From positions 124,001-188,000 of the forward strand of contig JAWKKG010000003.1 in assembly GCA_041393395.1 (NCBI GenBank): 64,000 nucleotides of DNA, given 5' to 3'. Numbering within the stretch: position 1 is the first letter of the stretch; each line of letters begins with the position of its first letter. The stretch comes from JAGQIB01 sp041393395. Its GTDB lineage: Bacteria; ARS69. This document shows, one piece after another, positions 34,104 to 41,878 of this stretch. The notes under the pieces are model-generated. The model did no database searches, was not told where the DNA came from, and was given only the letters and a program-made list of their open reading frames with translations. The translations under genes and the position numbers were made by a program.

Positions 34104-34348
34104 CACTCCCACTCCTTTTCATCGAAAGTCGTGGGGATGGGTTCATCCAGCAATCGCTCTTCGTCGTCGCCTCGAAGGGTCTGCGCCGCCTCGGCCCAAC
34201 CTCGCCGGGGTCGTTCCGCCGGCGAGATGACGATCTCCCCGCCCCGGACCTCGAGATCCACCTCCTCCGACAGCCCCACCTGATCGATCACGGGCTTCGG
34301 AAGCCGGATCCCCCTGGAGTTCCCGATTCGAATGATCTTGGCCTTCAC
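34100..34348 (-). CDS. mazE: MazE/AbrB-type antitoxin
   Basis: The 82-residue protein starts at GTG 34348 behind CGGAGGAACGCAG. The N-terminal SpoVT/AbrB DNA-binding domain (KAKIIRIGNSRGIRLPKPVI, residues 2-21) is followed by an acidic C-terminal tail (DEPIPTTFDEKEWEW) that usually inserts into the toxin dimer. It should bind its own promoter, where a palindrome lies at 34363. It overlaps the toxin by four bases. Confidence 0.92.
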   Translation of the reverse strand: MKAKIIRIGNSRGIRLPKPVIDQVGLSEEVDLEVRGGEIVISPAERPRRGWAEAAQTLRGDDEERLLDEPIPTTFDEKEWEW

Positions 34349-34362
34349 CTGCGTTCCTCCGA

Positions 34363-34381
34363 GTGATTACATCGTAATCAC
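34363..34381. promoter_or_regulatory. Palindromic operator of the mazEF pair
   Basis: GTGATTAC, three-base spacer ATC, GTAATCAC: a perfect 8-bp inverted repeat 15 bases upstream of the antitoxin start. It is AT-rich in a GC-rich region, as expected for an autoregulated antitoxin site. Confidence 0.6.
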
Positions 34382-34454
34382 CGTCAGCGGACGCGTCAAG
34401 TCCCGACTCCGATCGGCCTCTCCGGGCTCCGAGAGGATCTTTCGATGCCTACGT

Positions 34455-36176
34455 TCAGTTCACCCGCAGCACCTTCTCGGTCGCCGACACGCCGCCCGCG
34501 CTCAGGTGCGTGAAGTACATGCCGCTCGCGAGGTTCTCGCCGTCGAAGCGCGCGGAGTACGTGCCCGCCGCCCGGTCCGCGTCCACGAGCGTGGTCACCC
34601 AGCGCCCGAGCGCGTCGTAGACCTTGAGGGTCACGTGCGAGTCGCGGGGGACCTCGTAGCGGATCGTGGTGCCGGAGTCGAACGGGTTCGGGTCGCACGC
34701 GAGGAGCACCCCGGGACGCGGGCCCAGGTTCTCGTCCACGGCGACGGCCGGCACGAGCTTGCGGCCGAAGTAGACGTCCTGTTCGCCGTTGAACGTCGCG
34801 GCCCAGGCGAGGCGGAAGCCGAGGTCGTCCGACACCATGTGGAAGTAGTCACCCATCTTGTTCTGCTGCGGCCACCCGATCAGCGGGTTGAACGCATCCG
34901 ACAGGCGCTCGTTCGCGGCCCACGTCAGGCCGCCGTCCACCGAATACGAGTAGTACAGCGACGAGTTCACGCTGCCGGGGTTGTCGCGCGTGTCGAGCCA
35001 CACCACGTCGAGTCGTCCGGACGGCGCCACCGACATCGTACCGAACCACTGGTAGGCGGATGTGCTCGCGTCGTCGTTGACGCGGACCGGCGTGCTCCAG
35101 GTGACACCGGAGTCCGTGCTGCGCACGAAGTGAACGTCGAGCGGGTCGGCGCCCGGCGGGTTCACGGAGCACAGCGCGTACAGAGTCGGGCCCTGGGGGC
35201 CCACCGGCCCCGGATCGGCCACGATCCAGGCCTGACCGAGCAGACCGCCGGGATTCGGTCCGACGCGATCGTCGATCGTGCCGCCGAGCGACACCGTGGT
35301 GGAGAGATCCCACGCGATCGCCGGACCGAGACTGAACCGCGCGTTCGACGAGCGTGCCATCGTGAACGTGAGACCGGTGGCGCCGAACACGTACAGGACG
35401 CCGTTCGGCGCGACGGTGAGCGAGCCCCACTGCGGGCTGCCGGGCACGGAGATGCACGGCTCGTAGGAGTCGCCGTAGTTCGGCGAGCGCGTGAAGAATC
35501 CGGGCGGGCAGCTGCTGAAGAACGCGGTCCAGTACGCGTAGATGTGACCGTCGCCCACGCTACCCGTGGCGTCCACCACCATCCACTGCTTGTCGCCGCC
35601 CTGCGCCCGGACGCCGCCGTCCCAGGCGAAGCCGCCGGTGGGCGCGCGGAAGACGTCGCACACGTAGTCGGACACGTTCTCGATGGTGAGGCTGTTGTAG
35701 TGGATCGTGCCTTCGGAATCGGCGCCGAGCACCGGATCGGATCGGAAGATGCCGGGCTCGATCACGCCGGGGAACGTCCAGGTGGCACCGCCGTCCGTCG
35801 TGTAGCCGTAGCCGGCCTGGCGGAAGTCGCTCGCGATCGTGTCGAACTGCCGCCACCCGATGACCATGCGATCCGGGTTCGTGGGATCCACGCCGATGGA
35901 CGGCTCGTTCGCCGCGTCGCCGACGATGTTCTGGCCGAGCGCGTCCACGTTGACCTGCACGGCCGTGAACGTGCCGCGCGTGAAGTTCGTGGCGCGTGAC
36001 CTGGCTTGTTGCTCGCGCGAGACGGGGATGTAGGGATGCTTCGGTGCTTCCTCGTGCGGCAGGTCGAGCGAGGGAGCGGCCTCCGCTTCCTCGGCCCCGG
36101 CCGGCGACGACGTGATCGAGAGCAGTGCGAAGAGGCAGGCGGCGCTGAGCGGCCGTGGCTTTCGGAGAGTTCGCAT
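34455..36176 (-). CDS. Secreted Asp-box (sialidase-like) protein with FlgD-like C-terminus
   Basis: The 573-residue protein starts at ATG 36176. A signal peptide (LSAACLFALLSITSSPAGA) is followed by a repeat beta-propeller region with three Asp-boxes: TTDGGATWTF, STDSGVTWST and SVDGGLTWAA. The last 85 residues form a FlgD-like Ig domain (VYDALGRWVTTLVDADRA; LASGMYFTHLSAGG) ending in EKVLRVN. Asp-box propellers occur in sialidases and in many non-enzymatic surface proteins; the catalytic residues of sialidases were not identified, so an enzyme role is not claimed. Upstream spacer to 36403 (226 bases) shows no clear promoter. Confidence 0.85.
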   Translation of the reverse strand: MRTLRKPRPLSAACLFALLSITSSPAGAEEAEAAPSLDLPHEEAPKHPYIPVSREQQARSRATNFTRGTFTAVQVNVDALGQNIVGDAANEPSIGVDPTNPDRMVIGWRQFDTIASDFRQAGYGYTTDGGATWTFPGVIEPGIFRSDPVLGADSEGTIHYNSLTIENVSDYVCDVFRAPTGGFAWDGGVRAQGGDKQWMVVDATGSVGDGHIYAYWTAFFSSCPPGFFTRSPNYGDSYEPCISVPGSPQWGSLTVAPNGVLYVFGATGLTFTMARSSNARFSLGPAIAWDLSTTVSLGGTIDDRVGPNPGGLLGQAWIVADPGPVGPQGPTLYALCSVNPPGADPLDVHFVRSTDSGVTWSTPVRVNDDASTSAYQWFGTMSVAPSGRLDVVWLDTRDNPGSVNSSLYYSYSVDGGLTWAANERLSDAFNPLIGWPQQNKMGDYFHMVSDDLGFRLAWAATFNGEQDVYFGRKLVPAVAVDENLGPRPGVLLACDPNPFDSGTTIRYEVPRDSHVTLKVYDALGRWVTTLVDADRAAGTYSARFDGENLASGMYFTHLSAGGVSATEKVLRVN

Positions 36177-36402
36177 GACACCAGAAAACCAGAATCGGCG
36201 GTCCGGAGTCAAATCCGGGATCCCCTCGACGCCTCGCGCCGGCCTCCCCTCCCGGGCTGACGCCGATCGTGTCGGCGCATGACGGATGCCATGGCCGACC
36301 CGTCCCCGGCGGCGATCTATTGGCGTCCCGGTCGCCCGCCTCCGTGCGACGACCGGGGCCGACGCGTCACGGCGCTCCCCGGGCACTTCCCGGAGGTGGG
36401 TC

Positions 36403-38778
36403 ATGAATTCGCATCCCTCCCTCATCCCCTTCTTCCTCACGGCGCTCCTGTCGATCGCTCCGAATCCCTCACGATCGGCTCCGACAACGCCGCCCGCCAT
36501 CGACGTTCCAAAGTTCGTCCTTCCGTTGCTCCCGTCGCCCGAAGACGAGGTTTCTCTCGACACCGCTCGTCGGATCGCGGTGTTCGAAATCGAGTCGCGC
36601 TTCGGCAAGGCGGCATTCCGCGACGCGATCCTCGGATACGATCTCGGCGGTTCGATCCGCGCCTATCTGTTCGTGGCCCGGATCGGCGCCGACGTCTTCC
36701 CGGCCGACGACGCGATCCTCGAAGATCTCGGGGAGGCGCGCCGGGAGCTGGCCGCGATTCGCGCCGCGGCCGGCCCCCGGGACCGCCCGGATCGGCGAGA
36801 CGCACCGGCCGCGGTCCGTCGCGTGGCGAGGCGTGTCTTCGGCACCGACGAGTACGCGACCGTCGTCGTATCGGCGCGTCGCGATCTCGCACCGGTGCAA
36901 ACCCTCGGCAACGGCCTTCCGTACCTCTACACCTGGCGCGCACGCGCGGAGGAGATGGCCGCGCAGGAACTCGGCGAGCCGGCGCGATTGGCCCGCTTCT
37001 ACTTCGGCGGTTCCCTCGACCAGATCCTGGAGTTCGAGTCGCCGTCCGGCGGCCGGGTGTGGGTGGTGCTGTTCCCGCCGCGCGTCGCGACGCCCGGTTC
37101 GATTCTCCCCCGTGCGATCGAGGTGACTGCCGACGAGCAGGTCTGGGTGCGTCAGGCCTGGGACGAAGAACTGGCCGCGGTGCAGGGACTACCGACCGAT
37201 CTCCGGGCCGACTACTGGGTCGGAGGGCGTAGTGACGCGGTCCCGGCCTACCTGTGGAGCGCCGGTTGCTCGCCGACGTCCGCGACCATGGTCGTCTCCT
37301 ACTACGACTGGGACAGTCCTGCCGGAAGGAAGAAGGGCTGGGGCAAGCTCGTGCCCTACTGCTTCGAACACCAGGAGATCAGCCAGTGGCCCGACCGTTC
37401 GGGGGATCTCTATCAATGGGACGCCCAACTGATGGATCCGGGAGGAACCATCGGCATTCCCGGCGTTCCGCTCGCCCGAATGGCGTACGGCATGAACACC
37501 GAAGCGACGACCGGTGGAACGCCCGTGGGCTCCGGGATGACGAACATCCGGGACGGAATACTGGCGTGGACCAACGGCTACTGCGGCTACGCCTTCACCG
37601 GCATCGAGTACTTCTCGAGCAGCGTGTTTCAACCTGTCTGGAACTACATCTCGAACGCGGTCGTGGACGACCATCCGAGTGTCTGGAGTCGGGATGGCGC
37701 CTGGGCTCCGCTCGGAGGCAATGTCGCCAACCACTCCGTGGCCACGATCGGCGTCTCCACGACGCAGCTGATCTACTACCACAGCACCTGGGACTGGAAC
37801 TGGTGGGGAGATCCGTATCAGGGGAATGGACAGACCTGGGCGGATGTGGCCACCGCGACTCCTGGCGGCGGCGCCGCCGGGCAGGACTTCGAGCTCACCG
37901 CCCCGGACGGGAGCGAGAACTGGAACGCCGGATCGGTCCGCAACATCACCTGGTACCAGTGGGGAACGCAGATCACGCGCTACGAGATGTACTACTCCAC
38001 GGATCGCGGCAGGACCTGGAACTACATCACGCAGGTCTCCGGCGGCGCGGGATCCCACTCGTACGCCTGGAACGTCCCGATCCTGTGCACCCTGAACGAT
38101 CACTGCTTCGTCCGCCTCGACGGGTTCGCGGGCTTCACGTATCTCGCGGGGGAGGGGAGCGCGGAGCGCTTCACGATCCTCCCCCCGGTCAACCTGTCGC
38201 CGCCGACGCTGGTGTCGCCGCCGAACGGGGCCACGGACCAGCCTTCGGCGGTGATGCTGGATTGGGACAACGCCCCGAACACCCTGCAGTACCACGTCGT
38301 TCTCGGCACGGTGTGTGGCGCCGGGACTTCGCGTACCACGAACGTCTCGCAGGCGTGGTTCGAGGATCTGCTTCCGAACACGACGTACTACTGGCAGGTG
38401 CGGTCGATCAACGCGTGCGGGTCCCTGGGGCCCCCTTCCGCGTGCTTCCAGTTCACGACCGCGCCACCCGTGGGAGTGCAGGAGTCGACGCCGATCGAGG
38501 GACCGTTCCGGATCGTGAGCGTGAGCCCGCAACCGGCCCGGGGTCCGGTCGTCGTGCAGTACGTCCTGCCCGAACCGCGTCTGGTCGTCGCCGCGGTCTA
38601 CGACGTGGCGGGTCGGCTCGTACGCGAACTCGATCAGGCGATGCAGGAATCGGGCACCCGAACGGTCGAGTGGGACGGCGCCGGCGAGGACGGACGAGTG
38701 CCGGGCAGCGGGATCTACTTCCTGCGCCTGCGTGCCGCGAACGAGGAGCGGAACGTGCGAATCGTCCTGGTGCGGTAG
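36403..38778 (+). CDS. Secreted C39-like cysteine peptidase with FnIII and FlgD-like domains
   Basis: The 791-residue protein is read from ATG 36403, behind CGGAGG six bases upstream. A signal peptide (SLIPFFLTALLSIAPNPSRS) precedes a prodomain with no similarity noted. A papain-like C39-type domain follows, with the nucleophile Cys289 in WSAGCSPTSATMVVSYYDWD and His444 in VANHSVATIG, then an Ig-like region (DGSENWNAGSVRNITWYQWG), an FnIII domain (about 600-690) and a FlgD-like C-terminus (YDVAGRLVRELDQAMQESG) ending in RIVLVR. It is probably an exported protease or transamidase. Confidence 0.85.
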   Translation: MNSHPSLIPFFLTALLSIAPNPSRSAPTTPPAIDVPKFVLPLLPSPEDEVSLDTARRIAVFEIESRFGKAAFRDAILGYDLGGSIRAYLFVARIGADVFPADDAILEDLGEARRELAAIRAAAGPRDRPDRRDAPAAVRRVARRVFGTDEYATVVVSARRDLAPVQTLGNGLPYLYTWRARAEEMAAQELGEPARLARFYFGGSLDQILEFESPSGGRVWVVLFPPRVATPGSILPRAIEVTADEQVWVRQAWDEELAAVQGLPTDLRADYWVGGRSDAVPAYLWSAGCSPTSATMVVSYYDWDSPAGRKKGWGKLVPYCFEHQEISQWPDRSGDLYQWDAQLMDPGGTIGIPGVPLARMAYGMNTEATTGGTPVGSGMTNIRDGILAWTNGYCGYAFTGIEYFSSSVFQPVWNYISNAVVDDHPSVWSRDGAWAPLGGNVANHSVATIGVSTTQLIYYHSTWDWNWWGDPYQGNGQTWADVATATPGGGAAGQDFELTAPDGSENWNAGSVRNITWYQWGTQITRYEMYYSTDRGRTWNYITQVSGGAGSHSYAWNVPILCTLNDHCFVRLDGFAGFTYLAGEGSAERFTILPPVNLSPPTLVSPPNGATDQPSAVMLDWDNAPNTLQYHVVLGTVCGAGTSRTTNVSQAWFEDLLPNTTYYWQVRSINACGSLGPPSACFQFTTAPPVGVQESTPIEGPFRIVSVSPQPARGPVVVQYVLPEPRLVVAAVYDVAGRLVRELDQAMQESGTRTVEWDGAGEDGRVPGSGIYFLRLRAANEERNVRIVLVR

Positions 38779-38813
38779 CGAAGGCGGAGTGTCGTCGCCG
38801 CGTCGAGCACGAA

Positions 38814-38837
38814 GGGCGGCCCCGGATGGGGCCGCCC
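38814..38837. terminator. Bidirectional GC hairpin between convergent genes
   Basis: GGGCGGCCCC (38814-38823) pairs perfectly with GGGGCCGCCC (38828-38837) across a GGAT loop. There is no strong T-run on either strand. It lies between the peptidase gene and the convergent OmpH/Skp gene. Confidence 0.5.
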
Positions 38838-38865
38838 GTCTCACCCTCATCGCTGTCGCGTTCCC

Positions 38866-39426
38866 CTACTTCTTCGGCGCCTCGCCGCTCTCCGGCACCT
38901 GGACGCCCATCTCCTGCAGGATCTTCTTCGTGAGGTCCCGATCCTCCGGGCCGTACAGCACGATCGACGTTCCCGCGCCGTCTACGCCGTTCACGACCAC
39001 GGTGTAGCCCTCCGCCTTGGCCACGATCTCGATCGTCTTCTGGAGTTTCTCCACGATCGGCTCCATCAGCTCGTTGCGGCGCGTGAGCATCTTCTCGTCC
39101 GCGTTCTGCGCCGCCTGACGGATCTCGCGATCCAGGCGCTGCAGCTCCGTCTCCATCTCCGTGATCTTCGCCTCGGACGCCACGCCCGCGCTCTTCGCGT
39201 CCTGGTACTCCGCGAACTTCTGCTGCGCGTAGGACTGCTTCGTCTCGAGCTGCTTGCCGAGCTCCCGCTGGTAGCTGTCGAGCTGATCGTTGACCGTCTT
39301 CGCGTCCGGCATGTAGGCCAGGATGACTTCGAGGTTCGCGAAGCCGATCCGGTCCTGCGCGGTGGCCGGGCCGGCGAGCGAGGCCGCGAGCGTCAGGGCG
39401 GCGAGAACCGGGGTAAAACGCTTCAT
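38866..39426 (-). CDS. OmpH/Skp-like periplasmic chaperone
   Basis: The 186-residue protein starts at ATG 39426, with GGGAG nine bases upstream. A signal peptide (AALTLAASLAGPATA) leads to the OmpH/Skp pattern: DRIGFANLEVILAYMPDAKT, a long coiled-coil arm (QLDSYQRELGKQLETKQSYA onward), a second helix (TELQRLDREIRQAAQNADEK), and a closing strand (IEIVAKAEGYTVVVNG). Skp trimers carry unfolded outer-membrane proteins across the periplasm. Presence implies a didermic envelope. A BamA gene is not in the window. Confidence 0.92.
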   Translation of the reverse strand: MKRFTPVLAALTLAASLAGPATAQDRIGFANLEVILAYMPDAKTVNDQLDSYQRELGKQLETKQSYAQQKFAEYQDAKSAGVASEAKITEMETELQRLDREIRQAAQNADEKMLTRRNELMEPIVEKLQKTIEIVAKAEGYTVVVNGVDGAGTSIVLYGPEDRDLTKKILQEMGVQVPESGEAPKK

Positions 39427-39591
39427 TCGAGTGTGCTCCCTCTCCGCGGGTTCTGGGCGTCGCGGCGCGATCCGGCGCGCGACGACGGGACACTGTACCG
39501 TGCCCCGGGCCGGACGTCTCGCCCCGGGGACCCCCGAGATCACCTCGAGGACCGGGAAGAAGCCGGACAGGGGAACGCTGGGAGGGGCGGG

Positions 39592-39620
39592 TTGTTTCCC
39601 CGGACCGCACCTGGGATATT
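39592..39620 (+). promoter_or_regulatory. Candidate promoter (TTGTTT-17-GATATT)
   Basis: TTGTTT (39592-39597) and GATATT (39615-39620) with a 17-base spacer lie 61 bases before the ATG at 39682. Confidence 0.4.
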
Positions 39621-39681
39621 GAATCCCACGGCCGGCCGGGAATTCGGGACCCGTGTCGCCGTCAACCCGGGAGAAATCACC

Positions 39682-41052
39682 ATGTTCCGCTTGCTGACCC
39701 GCCGTCTCTTGCCCCTGAGCACCCTTTCGCTGTTCCTCGCCTCCTGTGGCGGGGATTCCGCCGGCCCGGCCGGCGCCCCCGGCGAGGGCGGGATGCTCCG
39801 GGGCGAGTTCGGCCCCGACGCCGCCTCGTTCGAGATCCGCACCGAGCTCGCCCCCGACGGCGGTGGCGCGTTCGTGCTCCACGGCACCGACGTCCGCTGG
39901 AGCGACGAGGACCAGGCGCTGCTCGTGGACTTCACCGTCCGCAACGACACCCAGACGACGTACCCCGAGCCGGTGGTGCTCACGTTCGTGCAGATCTCGC
40001 CCCCGGGCGCGACGCTGACGAACTCCGACAACGACCTCTCCGGCGCCGGCGCGCAGCTCGTGTTCGCGTTCGAGAACGACGACGCGCTGTGGAGTCCGGG
40101 CGAGGAGAGCTTCGTGCGCACCGCGATGTTCGACGTGGATGCAGGTCAAGGCGTGGGCTTCGTCGCGCGCATCGACGCCGGCCTCGAGCCCGGCAGCGGC
40201 ACGATCGGCGGCTTCGTGTGGCACGATCTCAACGCGAACGGCGAGATCGACGACGACGAGCCGGGCCTCGGCGGCGCCGCGGTGGTCCTGTCGCAGGACG
40301 GCGAGACGCTGCACGACGCCACCACGAACGAGGACGGTTCGTACCGCTTCGACGCGTTGCCGGCCGGCGTGTACGACGTCAGCGCCGTGGTGACGGACGG
40401 CTGGCAGCCGACGACCGCGTCGTCGATGACCGTGGTGCTGCCGGAGGGCGGCAACTTCCTCGCGGCGAGCTTCGGCTGCCGTCGCGTGGGCGACGACACG
40501 CCGATCCGGGTCGGCGATCGCGTGCACGCGAAGGGCGAGTACGCGGGCGAGCCCGATCGCCTCGTCGCCGAGCTGATCGAGGTCGGCCGCTGCGACGATG
40601 ACGACGACGACGATCTCCGCTCCGCTCCGCTCGGCTCGCTCCGCGGCCCGGCCACGGACAAGGACCTCGAGCGCGGCCTGCTGTACGTGATGGGCACGCC
40701 GGTCGCGGTCGCCCCGGAGGACGGCGGCGGCGGTGACGAGCGCATCGACGGCGACGGCGGCTGCCCGCTCCTGTCGCTGGACGAGGTCGAGCTCGGCACG
40801 CGCGTGCGCGTGGACCCGACCGACCGCGTGGTCCGCGGGGACGACGAAGTGCTCGCCGCCCGGCGCATCCACTGCTGGCGCGGCGCGCGCGATCGCGTGA
40901 AGGGCACCGTGCAGGAAGTGGAAGAGAACGAAGACGGATCGCTCGCCGCGATTCGCGTGCTCGACACCTGGATCGAGATCGGCGGCGACACGCGGATCGG
41001 CGGCTGCGGGTGCGACGGCGGAGACGACGGGGACCACGGGGACGAGAGCTAG
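39682..41052 (+). CDS. Acidic lipoprotein with SdrD B-like and DUF5666-like domains
   Basis: The 456-residue protein starts at ATG 39682 with CGGGAG upstream. The lipobox is FLASCGGD (Cys22). Residues about 170-255 form an SdrD B-like collagen-binding-type repeat: GFVWHDLNANGEIDDDEPGL, then TTNEDGSYRFDALPAGVYDV. The second half resembles DUF5666-type repeats (GDRVHAKGEYAGEPDRLVAE; GTVQEVEENEDGS), with an unusual CDDDDDDD run and a Cys- and Asp-rich end (GGCGCDGGDDGDHGDES) that looks able to bind metal. It is likely surface-exposed. An intrinsic terminator follows at 41103. Confidence 0.82.
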   Translation: MFRLLTRRLLPLSTLSLFLASCGGDSAGPAGAPGEGGMLRGEFGPDAASFEIRTELAPDGGGAFVLHGTDVRWSDEDQALLVDFTVRNDTQTTYPEPVVLTFVQISPPGATLTNSDNDLSGAGAQLVFAFENDDALWSPGEESFVRTAMFDVDAGQGVGFVARIDAGLEPGSGTIGGFVWHDLNANGEIDDDEPGLGGAAVVLSQDGETLHDATTNEDGSYRFDALPAGVYDVSAVVTDGWQPTTASSMTVVLPEGGNFLAASFGCRRVGDDTPIRVGDRVHAKGEYAGEPDRLVAELIEVGRCDDDDDDDLRSAPLGSLRGPATDKDLERGLLYVMGTPVAVAPEDGGGGDERIDGDGGCPLLSLDEVELGTRVRVDPTDRVVRGDDEVLAARRIHCWRGARDRVKGTVQEVEENEDGSLAAIRVLDTWIEIGGDTRIGGCGCDGGDDGDHGDES

Positions 41053-41102
41053 CGCGCTTCCGCGTCCGCAACCGCGTCGACCGCAGTTCAGCGCAAACGG
41101 GA

Positions 41103-41136
41103 GGGGCCGGTGGACGTCGTCCGCCGGCCCCCTTTT
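41103..41136 (+). terminator. Intrinsic terminator after the acidic lipoprotein gene
   Basis: A 13-bp stem (41103-41115 with 41119-41131; GGGGCCGG paired with CCGGCCCC at its base), a three-base loop and then CTTTT. It resembles the acn terminator in sequence and shape. Confidence 0.75.
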
Positions 41137-41181
41137 CTATTCCCTTCCGTTCACTCGCCTCCGCGGACGCGCTGCCGTTGC

Positions 41182-41634
41182 CTAGAAATCGTCCGCGCCG
41201 CGCTCGAGCCACTCCACGTCGGCCAGGTCCTGCAGCCTTCCCGACGCGCGCTTGTTCTGGATGAGGTGAGATCGCGAGAGAACGGACACGTCGACGCCGT
41301 CGAAGTGTGCCGTCACCCGATCGGACCAGGCGTCATCGAAGCGAACGCCGTCGATGGTCGTGAGCACGTCGACACGCAGCGGCGGGACCCCGATCTGATA
41401 GACGGTTCCCGGCGTGGCCAGGTCCTCCCGGGTGAGATCGTGCAAGGGGGCGCCGAAGTACGCGAGGGCGTGCATCGCGCGCGACGCGTTCTCGAGACTC
41501 GGCCGGATCCAGAGGTCGAGGTCCTTCGTGGCGCGTACGTGACCGTGCGCGGCCAGTGCGTGGGCACCGACCACGATGAACTCAACTCCGTGGTCGTTGA
41601 ACGCGGCCAACAGTTCGATCAAGTCGTGGTTCAC
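41182..41634 (-). CDS. Nucleotidyltransferase (AbiEii/MNT-like)
   Basis: The 150-residue protein starts at GTG 41634, placed so that the conserved start is kept: HDLIELLAAFNDHGVEFIVV, then GAHALAAHGHVRATKDLDLW with the D-x-D metal-binding motif. LRVDVLTTIDGVRFDDAW carries the third acidic position. Family members are minimal nucleotidyltransferases that often act as toxins or antitoxin partners. The small gene just upstream ends 53 bases inside this one, so the two are coupled. Confidence 0.85.
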   Translation of the reverse strand: MNHDLIELLAAFNDHGVEFIVVGAHALAAHGHVRATKDLDLWIRPSLENASRAMHALAYFGAPLHDLTREDLATPGTVYQIGVPPLRVDVLTTIDGVRFDDAWSDRVTAHFDGVDVSVLSRSHLIQNKRASGRLQDLADVEWLERGADDF

Positions 41635-41797
41635 GGGCGCCGTCTTGCCTCCAGGCCTGGCACATTCTCGTCAGCCGCCAGACGGCGGCGATTCGCTCCT
41701 CCACGGAGAGGGCGAGCCAGCCGTCATCCTCGGGCATCGCTTCCCCGGGGCGAACGACCCGAGCAGTCAGATTTCGTCGGTTTCGTTCCTGTTCCAT
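41582..41797 (-). CDS. Small protein paired with the nucleotidyltransferase (71 aa)
   Basis: It is read from ATG 41797, which has GGAG six bases upstream; ATG 41803 is too close to that site. The product has LTARVVRPGEAMPEDDGWLA, then VEERIAAVWRLTRMCQAW and the end EPRLDRTVGRVQRP. Proteins with this EERxAAVWxLT helix and RLxRxVxRIxR end are commonly found beside nucleotidyltransferases of this type, so a binding partner or antitoxin is likely. Its last 53 bases overlap the nucleotidyltransferase gene in another frame. Confidence 0.7.
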   Translation of the reverse strand: MEQERNRRNLTARVVRPGEAMPEDDGWLALSVEERIAAVWRLTRMCQAWRQDGAREPRLDRTVGRVQRPRS

Positions 41798-41878
41798 CAC
41801 CATCTCCGAGTGACGATTCTACCACCTCGACGCACTTCGGCCGACGTTTCGGTGTCCGCGGAAGCGCCGGCCCTTGTC

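Noticed and set aside
34400..34445. Terminator hairpin CCTCTC/GAGAGG after the Asp-box gene
   Set aside because: No T-run on the transcribed strand and a weak stem.
36286..36402. Start of the C39-like peptidase at ATG 36286
   Set aside because: Adds Arg/Pro-rich residues before the signal peptide; ATG 36403 has a strong Shine-Dalgarno site.
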